DNA from: Otis tarda
Taxonomy: Eukaryota > Chordata > Aves > Otidiformes > Otididae
Assembly (NCBI GenBank): GCA_026413225.1
Contig: CM048552.1
Span: forward strand, 26,649,001 to 26,713,000
DNA length: 64,000 nt
Direction: 5' to 3'
Part shown: positions 45,101 to 57,780 of the stretch, in pieces
Position numbering within the stretch: position 1 is the first letter of the stretch
Layout of the letters: every line of letters starts with the position of its first letter
The notes under the pieces: model-generated
Seen by the model: only the letters and a program-made list of their open reading frames with translations
The model's database searches: none
What the model was told of the DNA's origin: nothing
Translations under genes and position numbers: made by a program

Positions 45101-48100
45101 AATCTGAACATACCGCCTAGGATATCATTCTGTCTCAGGACTTCTTTTTTAGCATTCCTTTTCAAGCAACATTATTTTCCTACCTCCACTTTTGCTGTAT
45201 TCTCAAGAAATATTTGATGACAAGTTCATTCATGTATATTACTGAAATCTAGGAATCAAAATGAGATTAATCTGCAAGCGTAGAAAGAGAAATCCCTCAA
45301 GGTTTAAAACATAGCTAAGTGCACAGGTATCATTTTGCAATAAGGTGTTGAACATATTGCAAGTCTAGGTACTCATTGAGAAAAATGTGGGAGGGAAGCA
45401 TTTATAATAGTTTGGAAGAACAGGACAAGGTTTTCTAAAGTAATACTTTTAAGTGTGTATGTATTTTTGTGGTGACTGCAAGGCTATGAAGCAACTCCAG
45501 TGCAACCAAGTTTTTTCTCCAAACACTAATATTTCTCATGTGACATCCACAGAAATAAATTGGGCCCAAAGTGTCAACTTAAGTGTTTGTGACTAACATG
45601 GGAAATTTAAGAAATATAAAACCTCTTAAACCATGGAAAAGAAAGCCTGGTTCTCTGGCAATGTGTTTGATCTTCAATTTTGCTTTGCTGTGCACCTGGA
45701 GTAAATGCTATCTTTTTTTTTTCACATGGTTCTGAAGAATTTTTGACAGCAACAAGCTGCTATTACTGCTTCTAACCACCTACATAATAATGATAATGAT
45801 AAAAAAAAAAAAAGAGCACAGAATCTATTCTCCCTTTCTGTAGAGAACTTAATTTCTCTGACTGACTCAAAGCAGAAAATTGCTATTAGCTACTTGGCAA
45901 TAAAGAAAGAGAGCGCCCCATCAGCACCCAAGCCCTTCAGTTTCTAGAAATTGGTCCTACTGGAAGCATGCACTTGATGTTAAAATATGACTTCTGCTCC
46001 ATGTTCTGGAGGAATAAAAAAAAGCAAAATAACTGCTCAGGCAGTGTACTTGGAGAAGAAATATATTCTGGTCCAAAATAAGTTAACAAGATTAATTGTG
46101 GAGATAAGCAAGGAATGATCTGAGCATAGCACAAACTGGTGTCATTTTCCCATCCATCTGCACTTCATTATTTCTATCATTTATTTCTCAATTTTAATAT
46201 GAATTTGTTTCCTTCTCATTTATAATTGCTTTAGTTATGATAGTTTTATAGAACTGAGGAGGAAAAAGAGTTGGAAGCCAGGAAAGTAATTCACACTGGC
46301 AGGGTTTGAGGTGAGATCTTGTTGCACTTTTGTAAAGCCGTGGGAAAAACAATATCAGATAAATACTAATTCATTAGCAATTATATACAACATCATACTA
46401 CATGCACACTTTTCAGTCAGAACAGAAAAAAAATATGTTTCCAAAATAATTGAAAAGACTGGCAGCTAGAACTTTAAAAAGTATACTGGAAATTCTAGTG
46501 GTAAATAAACTTTGAGAAATAATTCAGAATTAGCAGAGATGAGCTACACAATTTATTGGGGTTTTTTTTCATCTTATTCATGAACTGAACAAGCACAAGG
46601 AAGTAAAGGGCTCTGAGGTATAATGCATTTAAACTTGTGCACCCTGCCACCATGAACGAAGCAGGTGTGTTGTAAATTAAATCATGTGGTGGTCAAGTTC
46701 AGCAAAGCACTCTAGGAGTCCTTCAGCTTGTGGAGATATTAAAGCTGATGTTTCTCAGCAGTGTGATAAAATGGCAATGGGATTGTAAAAATGGATATCA
46801 AGGTTATGCAAATATGTAACCATCCAGGTCTGCCCCAAATGCCGTTGAAGGCTATGAAAAGAATTCTATTTATTTACAAGAGTCTATTTAATCTTAAACT
46901 ATTAGAAATCATAACCCCATACGGTTCCCTGCCTTTGGAAATTCTTACTCAACTATCCTTAGGCAAATCTCTGACATCGAAAAGACTTTGCCTGAGTAAA
47001 GACTGTGTCAGGCACTGTAAGGATGCAAAATTTTAAGTTTTATGTTATTACTAAAAAGCCTGATAACAGTGTTGCTGACATTTCCACTAAGAGGAGTTAT
47101 CTTGCCAGTTTTCTGTGTTAAAATGAAAAGAATTAAAAATATATCCTTAGTAAATGCAGTCTTCTAAAAACATAGTACAATAAAGGTGAATAATAATAAA
47201 GTCCAAGTATTGTCAAAAAGAAAAGTATCCTTTCACAATATTAAAACCAGCCATATCTTGAACAAAGAAGCAACCATGATGCAGTGCAATTACTATAATG
47301 TTGATCTCATTGTTTACTACGAAAGGCTGTACATCTTCCTTTCAGTCACAAATATAGTCTCTGAATCATCAAAACTAGAATATATTGCGTATTTTTGTTC
47401 CTTGTGGATAAATTGTTGCTAAACATTGGTAACCTAACAGCCATATTTTTAGATTTCTACTAATGTCATAAATTAGGGAAATTTTTCAGTTAAATACATT
47501 TGAAAATAGGACAAATAAAACTACAAATGTACAAATGACAATCCCTTCAGCAGCCAGATCTCTGTGTTTGGCTTGTCAATTTAACTGTAATGAATATTTG
47601 GCATTTTTATTTACATTTTTAAAGACTTTTTTGCTTCTTTTTTTTTTTTTTTTCCCCACAAGTGTTAGAGTAAGGATTAATCAGTGGGATATTTTTTTCT
47701 CTGTCCATATGATGCAACAAATAGGGAATGGTAGGGCAGTGCGCAGGTTTTAAACATGCTGAGACAGAACAGTTTGACTATTGGCATCACTGCTTGGCTT
47801 AGCAATTACACAGTCACAATTCTCAGGATGATGCTTGTGGGCTTTGGCAGAGTTGTGCAGTACTGAGACCTGCAGACGTTGCAGAGGACATGACCTTGCC
47901 GTGGATCACCTCATCTTTCATTGTAGGAGCTAATGTATACAAGCAGAGGTGATAGCCCGCATGTTAGATGTGCAGTTGTTTAGCTGAATGATGGCAATGT
48001 AACGTCCACAATTCTTCTATGATACACACAGTTAAAATAAAGAGCAACACAGCAAATGGGCACATATAGAGCATAGAGAGAAGAAGAGCTTTTTTTGGTT

Positions 48101-51100
48101 CCAGTCAGCAGTAGCATTTATTTTACTGGTTAGATATGAGGTATAAAGCAGAGAATATGAGCCATGTTTTAAAGGCTGAGGGGAATATGATAAGATGAAA
48201 GTCTATGGTAGACTATTTGAGATGGATAATTTAGTGTCTATTTTCTCCATTCTTCAGCTGGGAACTAAGTGACAACTAAATCAACAAGAAGAGATCATTC
48301 AATTACAGAAAAAGGTGAGATTAAAAATGTACATGGAAACATAATCCTGAAGATATGGAGCAGATGAAGAGAGTGGGAAAGGCAGAAAAAGAAGTGTCGT
48401 ACATGCTTGTACATGTAGTGCTACATTCTGCACTCAAATATTTTTGGTGCAGGCAAAAGAAAGCCTGAGGAAGTTAAAGTAATCACAACTGACAGTGACT
48501 GAAACAGAAAAACTTCAGGACACTCAAAGCTGGGGCTTGGCAAGTAAAAATTATACTATGAGAATAACTGAGTGATGAGTTGCCAGCCAAGGATTCTGAA
48601 GGAATAATCATATTAATTTCAATATCTTTATCTGTTTCTAGTAGCTTTCACAATGGTATTTGTAAAGCTCCATATTTACAATCAGATTAAAATCCATATT
48701 AATTTTCACATTTACAAAAAGTTTGTGGGATGTTTTTCTTTGCTTATTTCCTTTTATTTCCACCAATTTGGAAATGAATTACAACTGAATAAGAAAACGT
48801 CAGTATTTAGTCTATGTTGTTTTTCGATTCTCCTGACCATTTTCTCTGGTGATGGGTGTTTCTTTTTAAGAAAAAAAACATTCTGTTTGAAGTAACATTT
48901 TTAGCATAGATACATAAAATGTTTTTGTGTTTGGGAGCTTAATCAGTGTCTATACTGTTGATCTTACTAAGAAAAATATATTGATACTCAAGCAAATACA
49001 TTTTAGTGCACAGAGAACATTACTTTGATTCTAATACACTTACAATATATGGAACATTCCTCTTCTAGCAGTGTCTACTTCTCTGTAAATATCCATCTTT
49101 CAGCTATGATTTCATTATTTTTCTACCACAGTTGCATGCACATTATTCCCTTCTTTGACTCAAACAGAAATTATTTTTTGTCAGTCTTTTTATTTAATCA
49201 TTCCTTCATCTTTTTTTTTTTTCCTTTGATGATATATATCCTTATCATGCTACAGAGTGCCCAGGAGACCAGGAGAGCCAAAAAAGGAGCTTTTTAATCA
49301 CAAATCCTTATGTGGATTTATCCATACATGTGTATACATGTTAATATATAAATAGCTAGATAACTAAAAGGCCCATTTGTGATTAAAAGTTTTTCTAAGC
49401 TGGAAAGATATTTCTTCCAATAGGAGACTGAATAAAAAAAAATATACCCAAACCATGATTTTTGGTTCAACTCCCAGATTATATAAATTAAATATCTAAA
49501 TTGTGATTAAAACATCAGCTGATTGTCAGTTGAATGAGGTTCGAAGATACCGACTCTTGGAATATAGCTAGCTAAATCTTCTGCAGGAATGCAGGTTTTT
49601 TTCAGTCTGTTACGCAGATTATGGAATCTATGGGACTGAAGTCAGAAAAGGCATTTGCAAGTTGTTTATCAGTTTCTACTTCACATCATGGGTTATTTCA
49701 TTTCTGTATATTTAATTCAAATGCAATGGCAATGCAGAAGCTAGAACTATAAGTTCTCACTGATAAGATCCTAGCCCCAGCTTGAAATATCCTGAAGTCT
49801 GTAGTGGCTGTAATGCATGTGCAAATTCCCTGGTTTCAATCAATCTCCGTTTAGCATTCTGCAAAAATCAGTGCAGGGTCGAGTTATACTGTAGTCTGAA
49901 TTTATTATTATAACCACTCAAGTCAACACCAGTGACATTAGTTTAGAGTTTAAACATATCTGTAGCTTTGCAGCAGTGTTTTTATGGTCAGTTTTATCCA
50001 AAGGAAATGGCACATGTATTTTCATCTTATGTGCTTTCTTTAAAGTGAAACAAACAAAGACTTACTTTTAAAGGGAGGATTTTGGTGGTTTCAATTTCAT
50101 TGACTGGGACTATGATTTTTGACCTGTAAGTTTGACATAAAAATAATTTTCAAAAGTTTGAAAAATAAATTTTCTAAATTTAAATAGGCAAAAGTACAAG
50201 TATGAACTAAGGTTTTAATTCTCAGATCTGCCTTAAAGGTTTAGAAAGTTTTATAGGTCACTTTGGAAATCTAAGTCTAAATTACATTATCCTGATATTT
50301 CTAGTATTTGATCAAATTATTAGTTTTCTAGTCTATAAACATGTATTTATTGACACTAAACAATAGTTAGGAGCATTGGGTGGCCACTGAAAAATCACTT
50401 GTTCAATTAAATGACAAAATGTGTCTGGACTAAAATCAGATCAATGCAAAGAAAACCAAAAGTCCTGTTAATGTTATATCATCACTCCACTACAAGGGTC
50501 ACTCACGATAAGGTAATGAGGTTTCATCTTAAAAAGGAAACATCTGTTTCCCTGCTCATTATTCACTAGCAAATGAAAAAGAAGATTTTAAACCTAAATT
50601 AGTGAAAGAGAAACTAGAAGTCTGAGAAAAAGAGAGTTTATAAATATATTAAAAACAGATTTTGAATCAGAGAAAAAAAGTTATGAAAAATAGTTTTAAA
50701 TACAGTATTTGCACTTTTTACCAAAAAGGAATGTGTCACTTAAAGCAAAAATGAAGGGGATTTAAAAGACATTATTTTCTGTATAAAACTTATATCTACT
50801 GCAACAATTATAATGGGGTAATACTGAGTTTTATTTTAAAACTTTGAAAAATCTTGATAAAGAAAATGATTTTTTTTTTTGTAATAGCGTTGGGAAAACA
50901 TACATTAAACACCTAATGAAGAGGAATGGAAATAGATATGGAGAGCAGATGTCTCATTTTAGGCAGATGGTGATAGAAAATGAAATTATTAAAAATTACT
51001 GTTACAATAGTGTCTAAGACAGGCAAGTTATAAAAAGATCTATAGTAAAGAAAGATGATTCATGGAGGAAATATTGACTACCACACTTAAGCACTTTAGA

Positions 51101-52344
51101 TCCTAAAATGGAAAGAAATACACCAGGATATTCCTTCCTGCTCTAGTGGAAACAGTTGTGGAACAGTAAAATGAATTCATGCTACTCTTACTAAGTTTAG
51201 CTAGAAGTTTTGCTTTCACTGTATGAAGAAAAGCGATTATCTGGGAGAAACATCTTCATTTAATGAAGTAAAGAAACTGTAATCATTTAAGCAAAACTCA
51301 CTCTGTCCAGAAAATTAGGAATATAGTCCAGACTCTTGGGAGCTTCATATGGTACAAACTGGTATAAGCATTTGAATAGCAACAGATTTGCTGGGAAAAA
51401 AAAAAATGTAGCAGCAGTCACTATAAATTCAATTGTAGCATGGGAACCAGATGAAACCAATAAGGTACCAAAACCAGAAAATATTTATTGGGCTTTCTTT
51501 TGTTCACTTTTAGAATGTCAATGCCAGTGTACAAATTGGGAATACGAAAAAGTCCCTCTTCTAAGGAGTTTACCATCTAAATACATAAGGTAGACAAGCA
51601 TTATATATACTCCTACTTTACTTCTAGGAATTGGAAGCATAGCACTATTAAGGTTATGATCCAGATAACCCAAACTCTGAGCCTTAGCAATATTAAAAAT
51701 GAGACTTAACAACATCAGGACATGTATCTGAGAGCGTGATCTACACAGCTAATTCTCCAATAGTACCTAAAACCAAAAGAGTAGCAACATCCCTAATCCA
51801 ATAGTGTGAGATGCTGAACATATGGCAAAAGCATTCTGGTCTAGAAACATAGGCTCCTATGATCCATTCATACTGTGTGCCAATTCAGAATTCAGGCACT
51901 TTTCTACACAAATTGCCTCCAAGACAGTGCACTCCTAAGCAGAGTGATGAAATCAGACTCACTCAAGACCACAGGAAGAGAGAATAAGAGCTTCTCTTCA
52001 CAGCCCACCTAGTAATTTGGCAGGTGGCACCCTAGGAGGTAAGACTTTCCTCACCTCCCTGTGAAGGCAGAGTTGTCACATTCAAGGTGACATCTCCAGT
52101 GGTGGAGAAGCCTCTTCCAGAGCAGGAGTGGCCCTTTACACCCCTCCTGAGAAAGCTGTCCTGCTGCCTGGCAGAAACACAAAAGCCACATTGCCAACCA
52201 CAGATGACTAGGGTTAGCAGACAGAGGCTCCCATAAGCTTCAAGTCTTGATTGATTTCCATTTCATGCCTGACTTGTATTAATGTTTGCATGACATTAAA
52301 TGTATAAATAAATAACAGACAATCAAATAAAGGCACTCCTATTA

Positions 52345-52405
52345 AAAAACAAAAACAAAAACAAAAAGCAAAAAAACCCAAGCCAAACAAATACAAAAAA
52401 AACAA
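52345..52405. repeat. (CAAAAA)n-like low-complexity stretch
   Basis: Imperfect CAAAAA/CAAAA units on the plus strand; a simple repeat of poly(A) origin type. Confidence 0.7.
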
Positions 52406-54210
52406 AGAGGAGCTTTGTTTTTTTCACTACAACAATAAATCAAGATCCCCTTCAAAGCATATTTTTCACAAAATCCTCTGGCTTCTCCTGTGAACTTACT
52501 GCTTCATGATCTTCTTTCTCACTGAGAAAGAGTTACGTCAAGGTAAGTAAGAAGAAATATAAGAACATAACTTTTGAGCTACAAAAGAAGGTTAAACCTC
52601 CCTTCCTGACCTTTGACAAAACCATCACACTGAAATATTTTCAGAATAGGCATTGTGCTTGTTTCTATAAATTGCTAGTGTTAGTTGAAAAAAAAATCTT
52701 TTTATGTCTTGATTTGAAAATATGTTGCCTCTAGAGGTCCAGATATAGTGGAAAAAGATGAATTTAGGGCAACTGCTTTTTCTGTGAGTGTTGATGCTGA
52801 ATAGCTTTACTTTGTGATGCTCTGTGTGAGATGATACGGCTCAGCATGAACTCATGAGTGATGAAGAGTATTTAATCACACAGAATGGGATACACCAAGA
52901 TAAACTGGAGCAAATGAAAAGGAGTATTAAGTACAGCAATCAAGATCTGTAATTTGAGCCTGCCTTGATTGTGACAGCCTAATGTTTCAAAAGTAAGATT
53001 TTTTTTTTTTTAATTTGAGATGAAGCAAATAAACATGTACTTTGATTTGCTAGAAAGTCTGTGAATTCCAGAAAGTCTGTGAACCCTACTCATGTGACAT
53101 ATGTCAAGATTTCATGTTCAGTTACTTCTAAGGAATCTTATACAACATGAACAATTACATTTCAGACTTCTGGTTTCTGCCATTGCAATTAAATAGATCG
53201 GCCTATCTCTCAGATTTACATAGGATTGAAGTTCTCATTAGTTCCAAATGGCAAAAAAAAAATTGTTTACAACATTAACTTGAAAGAGAATAACATTTGG
53301 GAAGTTTCAGAATAATCTCCATCTTAGTCCTTTATGTATGCTTTCAAGGAAAGCAGGTTGATGGAAGGAGGAGGGAGAGGGGAATGGCTCAGTTGTCCAT
53401 GTGGGCTTGAAGAGGGAGAAATTGTTTCATGCTCGGGACTGGGTTGAGGATTCTCAGCCATGATAACTTAATTATGCAATGGAACAGAGTGGCATGTTTT
53501 TTCTTTTCTTCCAAAAGCAAATTAACTCAAACTGATCCACAAGAATTTTACAACTATTTACAAATTTACAATTTTATAAATCAAATTTTAAAAATTACTT
53601 AAAATTTTAAAATATATTGCATAGAAATTGAAATCATGAAACCGATGGGAAAAGAAGTTAGAGGAAAAAAAAGAAGGCATTTGAAGTAATTATTAAATTC
53701 TAATTCAAAATACTTTATTTCTAATCTTTTTCAAGTCTATATTTGCCATCTCTTGAGATATGGAGATATACAGAGGCATAGAAATGTAAATATTATTTTT
53801 TCAACAATCCTGTATAGATTTGAATGATTAATGCTATTTTTCTTCCTCACAAAATTCCACCACAGGAATCAGGCACAGCTATTGATTATCATCCTTATTC
53901 ATATTTGTTGAAGTAATGCAAGATTCCGCATCAGCTGGCATAAATGTGCAAGTAATTGATTTCCAGCAACTGACTATTGAAAAGGAACTTGAGGACAGAT
54001 TTTTAATGTTTGCAACCACGCGTGGTGAAGGTGGAGAATCTTGCATGTAGGCACAGCAGGATCTACCACCTTCTCCAGCATACCATATCCACAACTCCCT
54101 CTGCAAGAGAGAGCTGCCAGCAGCTTTGATCCAAGCTGCAAACATGATGTTGGCCATCTCTTTGAAATTAATATTATGCCAAATAGGCTGGAACCCCTCA
54201 AACTCTTGTA

Positions 54211-54216
<6 letters not shown>

Positions 54217-54245
<29 letters not shown>
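54217..54245. repeat. (TA)n microsatellite
   Basis: An uninterrupted alternating TA tract of about 29 bp. It accounts for the (YI)n runs in the open frames that cross it. Confidence 0.95.
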
Positions 54246-54250
<5 letters not shown>

Positions 54251-54494
54251 TTATTGTTATTTGCTATTGCATATATTAGCTGTTCTTCACATGGACAAAA
54301 GGGGATAGTCCCTTTCCTGAGAAATAAGCACAATCCACAAAGCACATAAACTGACAAAATTTAGGGCAAAGAAAGAGACCTAAAAATAGAGATGTTGATT
54401 TTATGCTTAGCTAGTTGGTACAGTATATTAAGACCTGGGTTTACTGAGGAACCTTAGTCTTGTCACCAGTGCCAGTCACATAAATAATAATAGC

Positions 54495-54510
54495 ATATAT
54501 ATATATATAT
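54495..54510. repeat. (AT)n microsatellite
   Basis: About eight AT units, followed by AAATATG. Confidence 0.85.
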
Positions 54511-55909
54511 AAATATGTAATATCATTATGTTAATGTAGAAATATTAAACATTATTCATATACCATAGTATATCTAAGGCATCTACAAAGTGGGACCTTT
54601 GACAGAAGTCCTATGGCAAGCCCGTACTGCAGCTGCAGCTGGAGACCAGGAGCATACTTTATGCTGTATAAAACAGCACTGACACCTATGTTCAAGAAAC
54701 TGCACCACTCTTTTCCCCTCAAATTTCTATTTACTTTAATGAGCACTTAGACTCGTGTTAAAGATGTAGGTACCTAGATACTCACATTTTTTTTCTCTGA
54801 ATAGGAATCCTACCATTTGTCTTCAGGCTACGTTTATGAAGAGCTACACTTTTTTTACAGTTGATTATGCTAATCAGAATTAAGAAATACTATTTTTTTT
54901 TTCCAGTAGTATCATGGTAGTCAATTGTTCAACTGATTTTTGAACACCTTTGGTGTTATCTCAAAATGAAGTTGTGGCCAACAAGTGTCAGCACGTTAAA
55001 TCTGTTACAAAGAATATAATTGTAAAGCTGCTTGTATATTATCTCTTCAAACAAATGAGTTGTGATTAAAGGCTGATAGCTTTACTGGAGGGAGATGAAT
55101 AAAACTGTAGCAGCCAGCCAGTAGTTTAATCAATTAACCAGATCTCTAAAAATACCCTGACCTTTTTCTTTTCCTTTTAATTGGGAAGATAATCCTCTGA
55201 TGTAAGAAATATAATTGGCCTGTGTCATGGATTTGAGCCTCGGCTTACAAAGGCTTTAAAACCACTTGTTTAAAGACATAAATATGTTGGAATTTGATTT
55301 TTATGTTTGGCTTAATAGTAGGAAGATGTTGACCTGTAACTACAAGAGAAGATTGGCTGGGTTGCAGTAGTTCAGAATTTTAGAAGTCTTTGCACAGTCT
55401 TCATTCAGGCCCCTGGTGTTAATCACTCAGCTGTCTTGTGTAATAATGTATTTGGATTTCTGACAACACAAGCCCTAAAACAGTTAACTCAAAAGAACTT
55501 TTTAAAAGTATGATTTAGTATGCAGTACCAAAATATGCTCTTTATCATCAGGCTGAGATAATTACGATGTAGAACATTTCTGAATCTGATTGCACTGCAA
55601 ATTAAACAGTAAGTGTAGCAACAAATGGCTGATGTTTAGAAAGGGTGTAGGTGAAATGCTTTTTAAAAAATCTGGATACAATTATTTCTATATAATTCTG
55701 TAATTATTATTTAATGATGAGAGTCTCCAGTTTTTTGTTTTGAAGACTGTTTTTTAAATATTAAATCTCTGCAGTAAACAGCCACTAACAAAATGTTATC
55801 AGTGGCGAAAAATACATTGCATAAAAACACATGATGCTGTCTGGTGTATTCTAGATACAAAATGTACTGCACTCATGCTAACACAAAATGAAAGAGAATC
55901 AAAATCTTT

Positions 55910-57780
55910 CAACTGTAAGGTTGGAAAGGACCTTGAAAAATCACCTGGGCCATCATCTTACAGTGAAGCCATCTTAAGAAATATTTTTCTAATCTGCTTT
56001 TGAAAACCTCTGGAAACAGTGATATAACAACTTACAGTAGTCTGGTTCAGTGCCTCGTAACATTAAAAAGTAAATTAATATCTTATCTATAGTTTTTTGT
56101 TACAAATTAAACTGATTGCTACTTGTCCTTTCCTACTGTTTTCATTACTTCTTCATAGCAACCCATTATAATTAGAAGACTATATCTTCCCACTTCCTGC
56201 CACCATCAAAGCCAATTCAATTATTTTTTTGGTTCACACACTCTCTAGCATGCTTGTCACATATGTTATCCTCTTGTAGACTCTTTTTTTTTCTTTCTTA
56301 AAGTGTACTGCCTAAAACTGACTGTGGTCACGCAACCAAAGATCTCCAGTGCTAAGTAGAGCTGAATAATTGTTTTCACTGTTGCAGAGGGTTGGGAGAA
56401 AAGTTCTGTCAAAACAGTGCTTGAAATCCAGTTATCTGCTTCACTCCACTGCCCCATTATGGTCAAGAGTAGGGTACATTTTGTTCTCATCTTAGCCTTT
56501 CACACATACAGATTTATTTGGTTTAGTTTAAATGTACTTTTATTGATAATTTATTTTAGGACTTTAGTATGTGTATATTTCTCTTAACTACTTTTTAATA
56601 ATCTAGATGTAGCAACTACTTAACAACATATTCTAGAACTTTTCTGGGACCAAAGCTAACTAGTTTACAGCTATCTTGTCCTTCCTTTTTTTTTTTTGCA
56701 CATTCAAAGGTAGGTTTACAGGATTTTTTTTACCCCATTTCCAATCCTGCAAGGTTTTTCCAATCCTCCTCGTCACATTTTCTAAAAGTGCCATTAATGC
56801 TTCAAATTCTTCACATAGTGCCATAAACAGTGTAAGGCGATTTTGATAAACACTTGTAACTTAAATACAACTGTCTCATGAAAGTATTCTTTGACTTGTT
56901 CTTTCCAGAATCAGACCTGCATCACTATCTTTTTCTTAAACATAACTTTTGCAATCTAGCTTCAACTTCAGCTGTTACTTGTTCTTTTCCAATTAGTCTT
57001 GGACCTGTATTTCTTTTAGTTTTCCTCTTCTGCAGTTTTGGACCTGACCTTTTTTCTTTTATTTCTCTTGCTAAATGAAGCTCATATGTGCTGTTGTGTT
57101 TCTGCGTTTATCCTTTACAAATATGGGCTCTACTTTTCTAATCTTACTCAACTATATGTCCCACAGCCATAGGACCCTTTTATGCGATTTATTTTTCTTT
57201 TTGAGTCACTGAGGATATCCTAACATAGTTAAAATGGTCTCTAACAATCTTTCCATCTTCTTTTTTCATTAGCTAGTTTGCTATTATGCAGTAATAGTAA
57301 GTGCTAATTTGCTGCATTCCTTTATCTCTCAGATTATTTTCCCAAATGACTTATCATATGAGCTTCCTGAGTTACCTATCAAAGCTTTACTTCTTAAAGT
57401 ACATTATTTTCAATTCTTCTGTCACACTTGTTTCCCTTAGGATAGTTCACTTTATTGTTTTGTGGCTACTTTCACCTCATACTACAACACACCTTTGGTA
57501 TCTCAATCAATTCTCCCTTTTAGGCAGAACAAAACCTAAATCAGCTAGATTCTTCTAACCTCCTAAACAATGTTCCCAGCACATTTCATGAGCATGACTG
57601 CCAGTCTACAACCTGTCATACTATTTCTCCAGCAAATATTTCGTTAAAATTCTCTGCTGCCACCACATTTCAAGTTTTGAATAGGCTAAGTAATGCTTCA
57701 TCAAACTCTTGAACAGAGGTCTGTATGGATTACTGCCATTATTTAATTCTTCTAGTTTTCTTTTTTTTTTTACTGGGACA
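55910..57780 (-). mobile_element. Very old CR1/L3-like LINE remnants, antisense
   Basis: 55910-56480 follows the antisense order of an old CR1 3' region. It reads TGTAAGGTTGGAAAGGACCT at 55913-55932, then CTTTTGAAAACCTCTGGAAAC, CCATTATAATTAGAAGAC, GTGCTAAGTAGAGCTGAATAA and TGCTTGAAATCCAG. 56640-56960 resembles the antisense of the segment upstream of RT, for example TTCTTTGACTTGTTC (56886-56900). The RT centre between these parts is missing or unrecognisable. 56960-57780 is T/C-rich and only suggestive. There is no open frame. The decay is comparable to the 18.9-20.2 kb remnant. Confidence 0.5.

Larger units (their letters stand above)
42124..55909. other. Repeat-poor AT-rich DNA, 13.8 kb, no gene recognised
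   Basis: No clear mobile element or exon. Simple TA repeats (54217-54245, 54495-54510) and A/T runs are present. A C/A-rich low-complexity patch is at 52345-52405. 51880-52210 and 44800-44975 are less AT-rich but unassigned. This may be intergenic or deep intronic DNA. Confidence 0.45.

Noticed and set aside
54126..54357. Open frames with repeated Tyr-Ile
   Set aside because: These are produced by the (TA)n microsatellite at 54217-54245, read in different frames.
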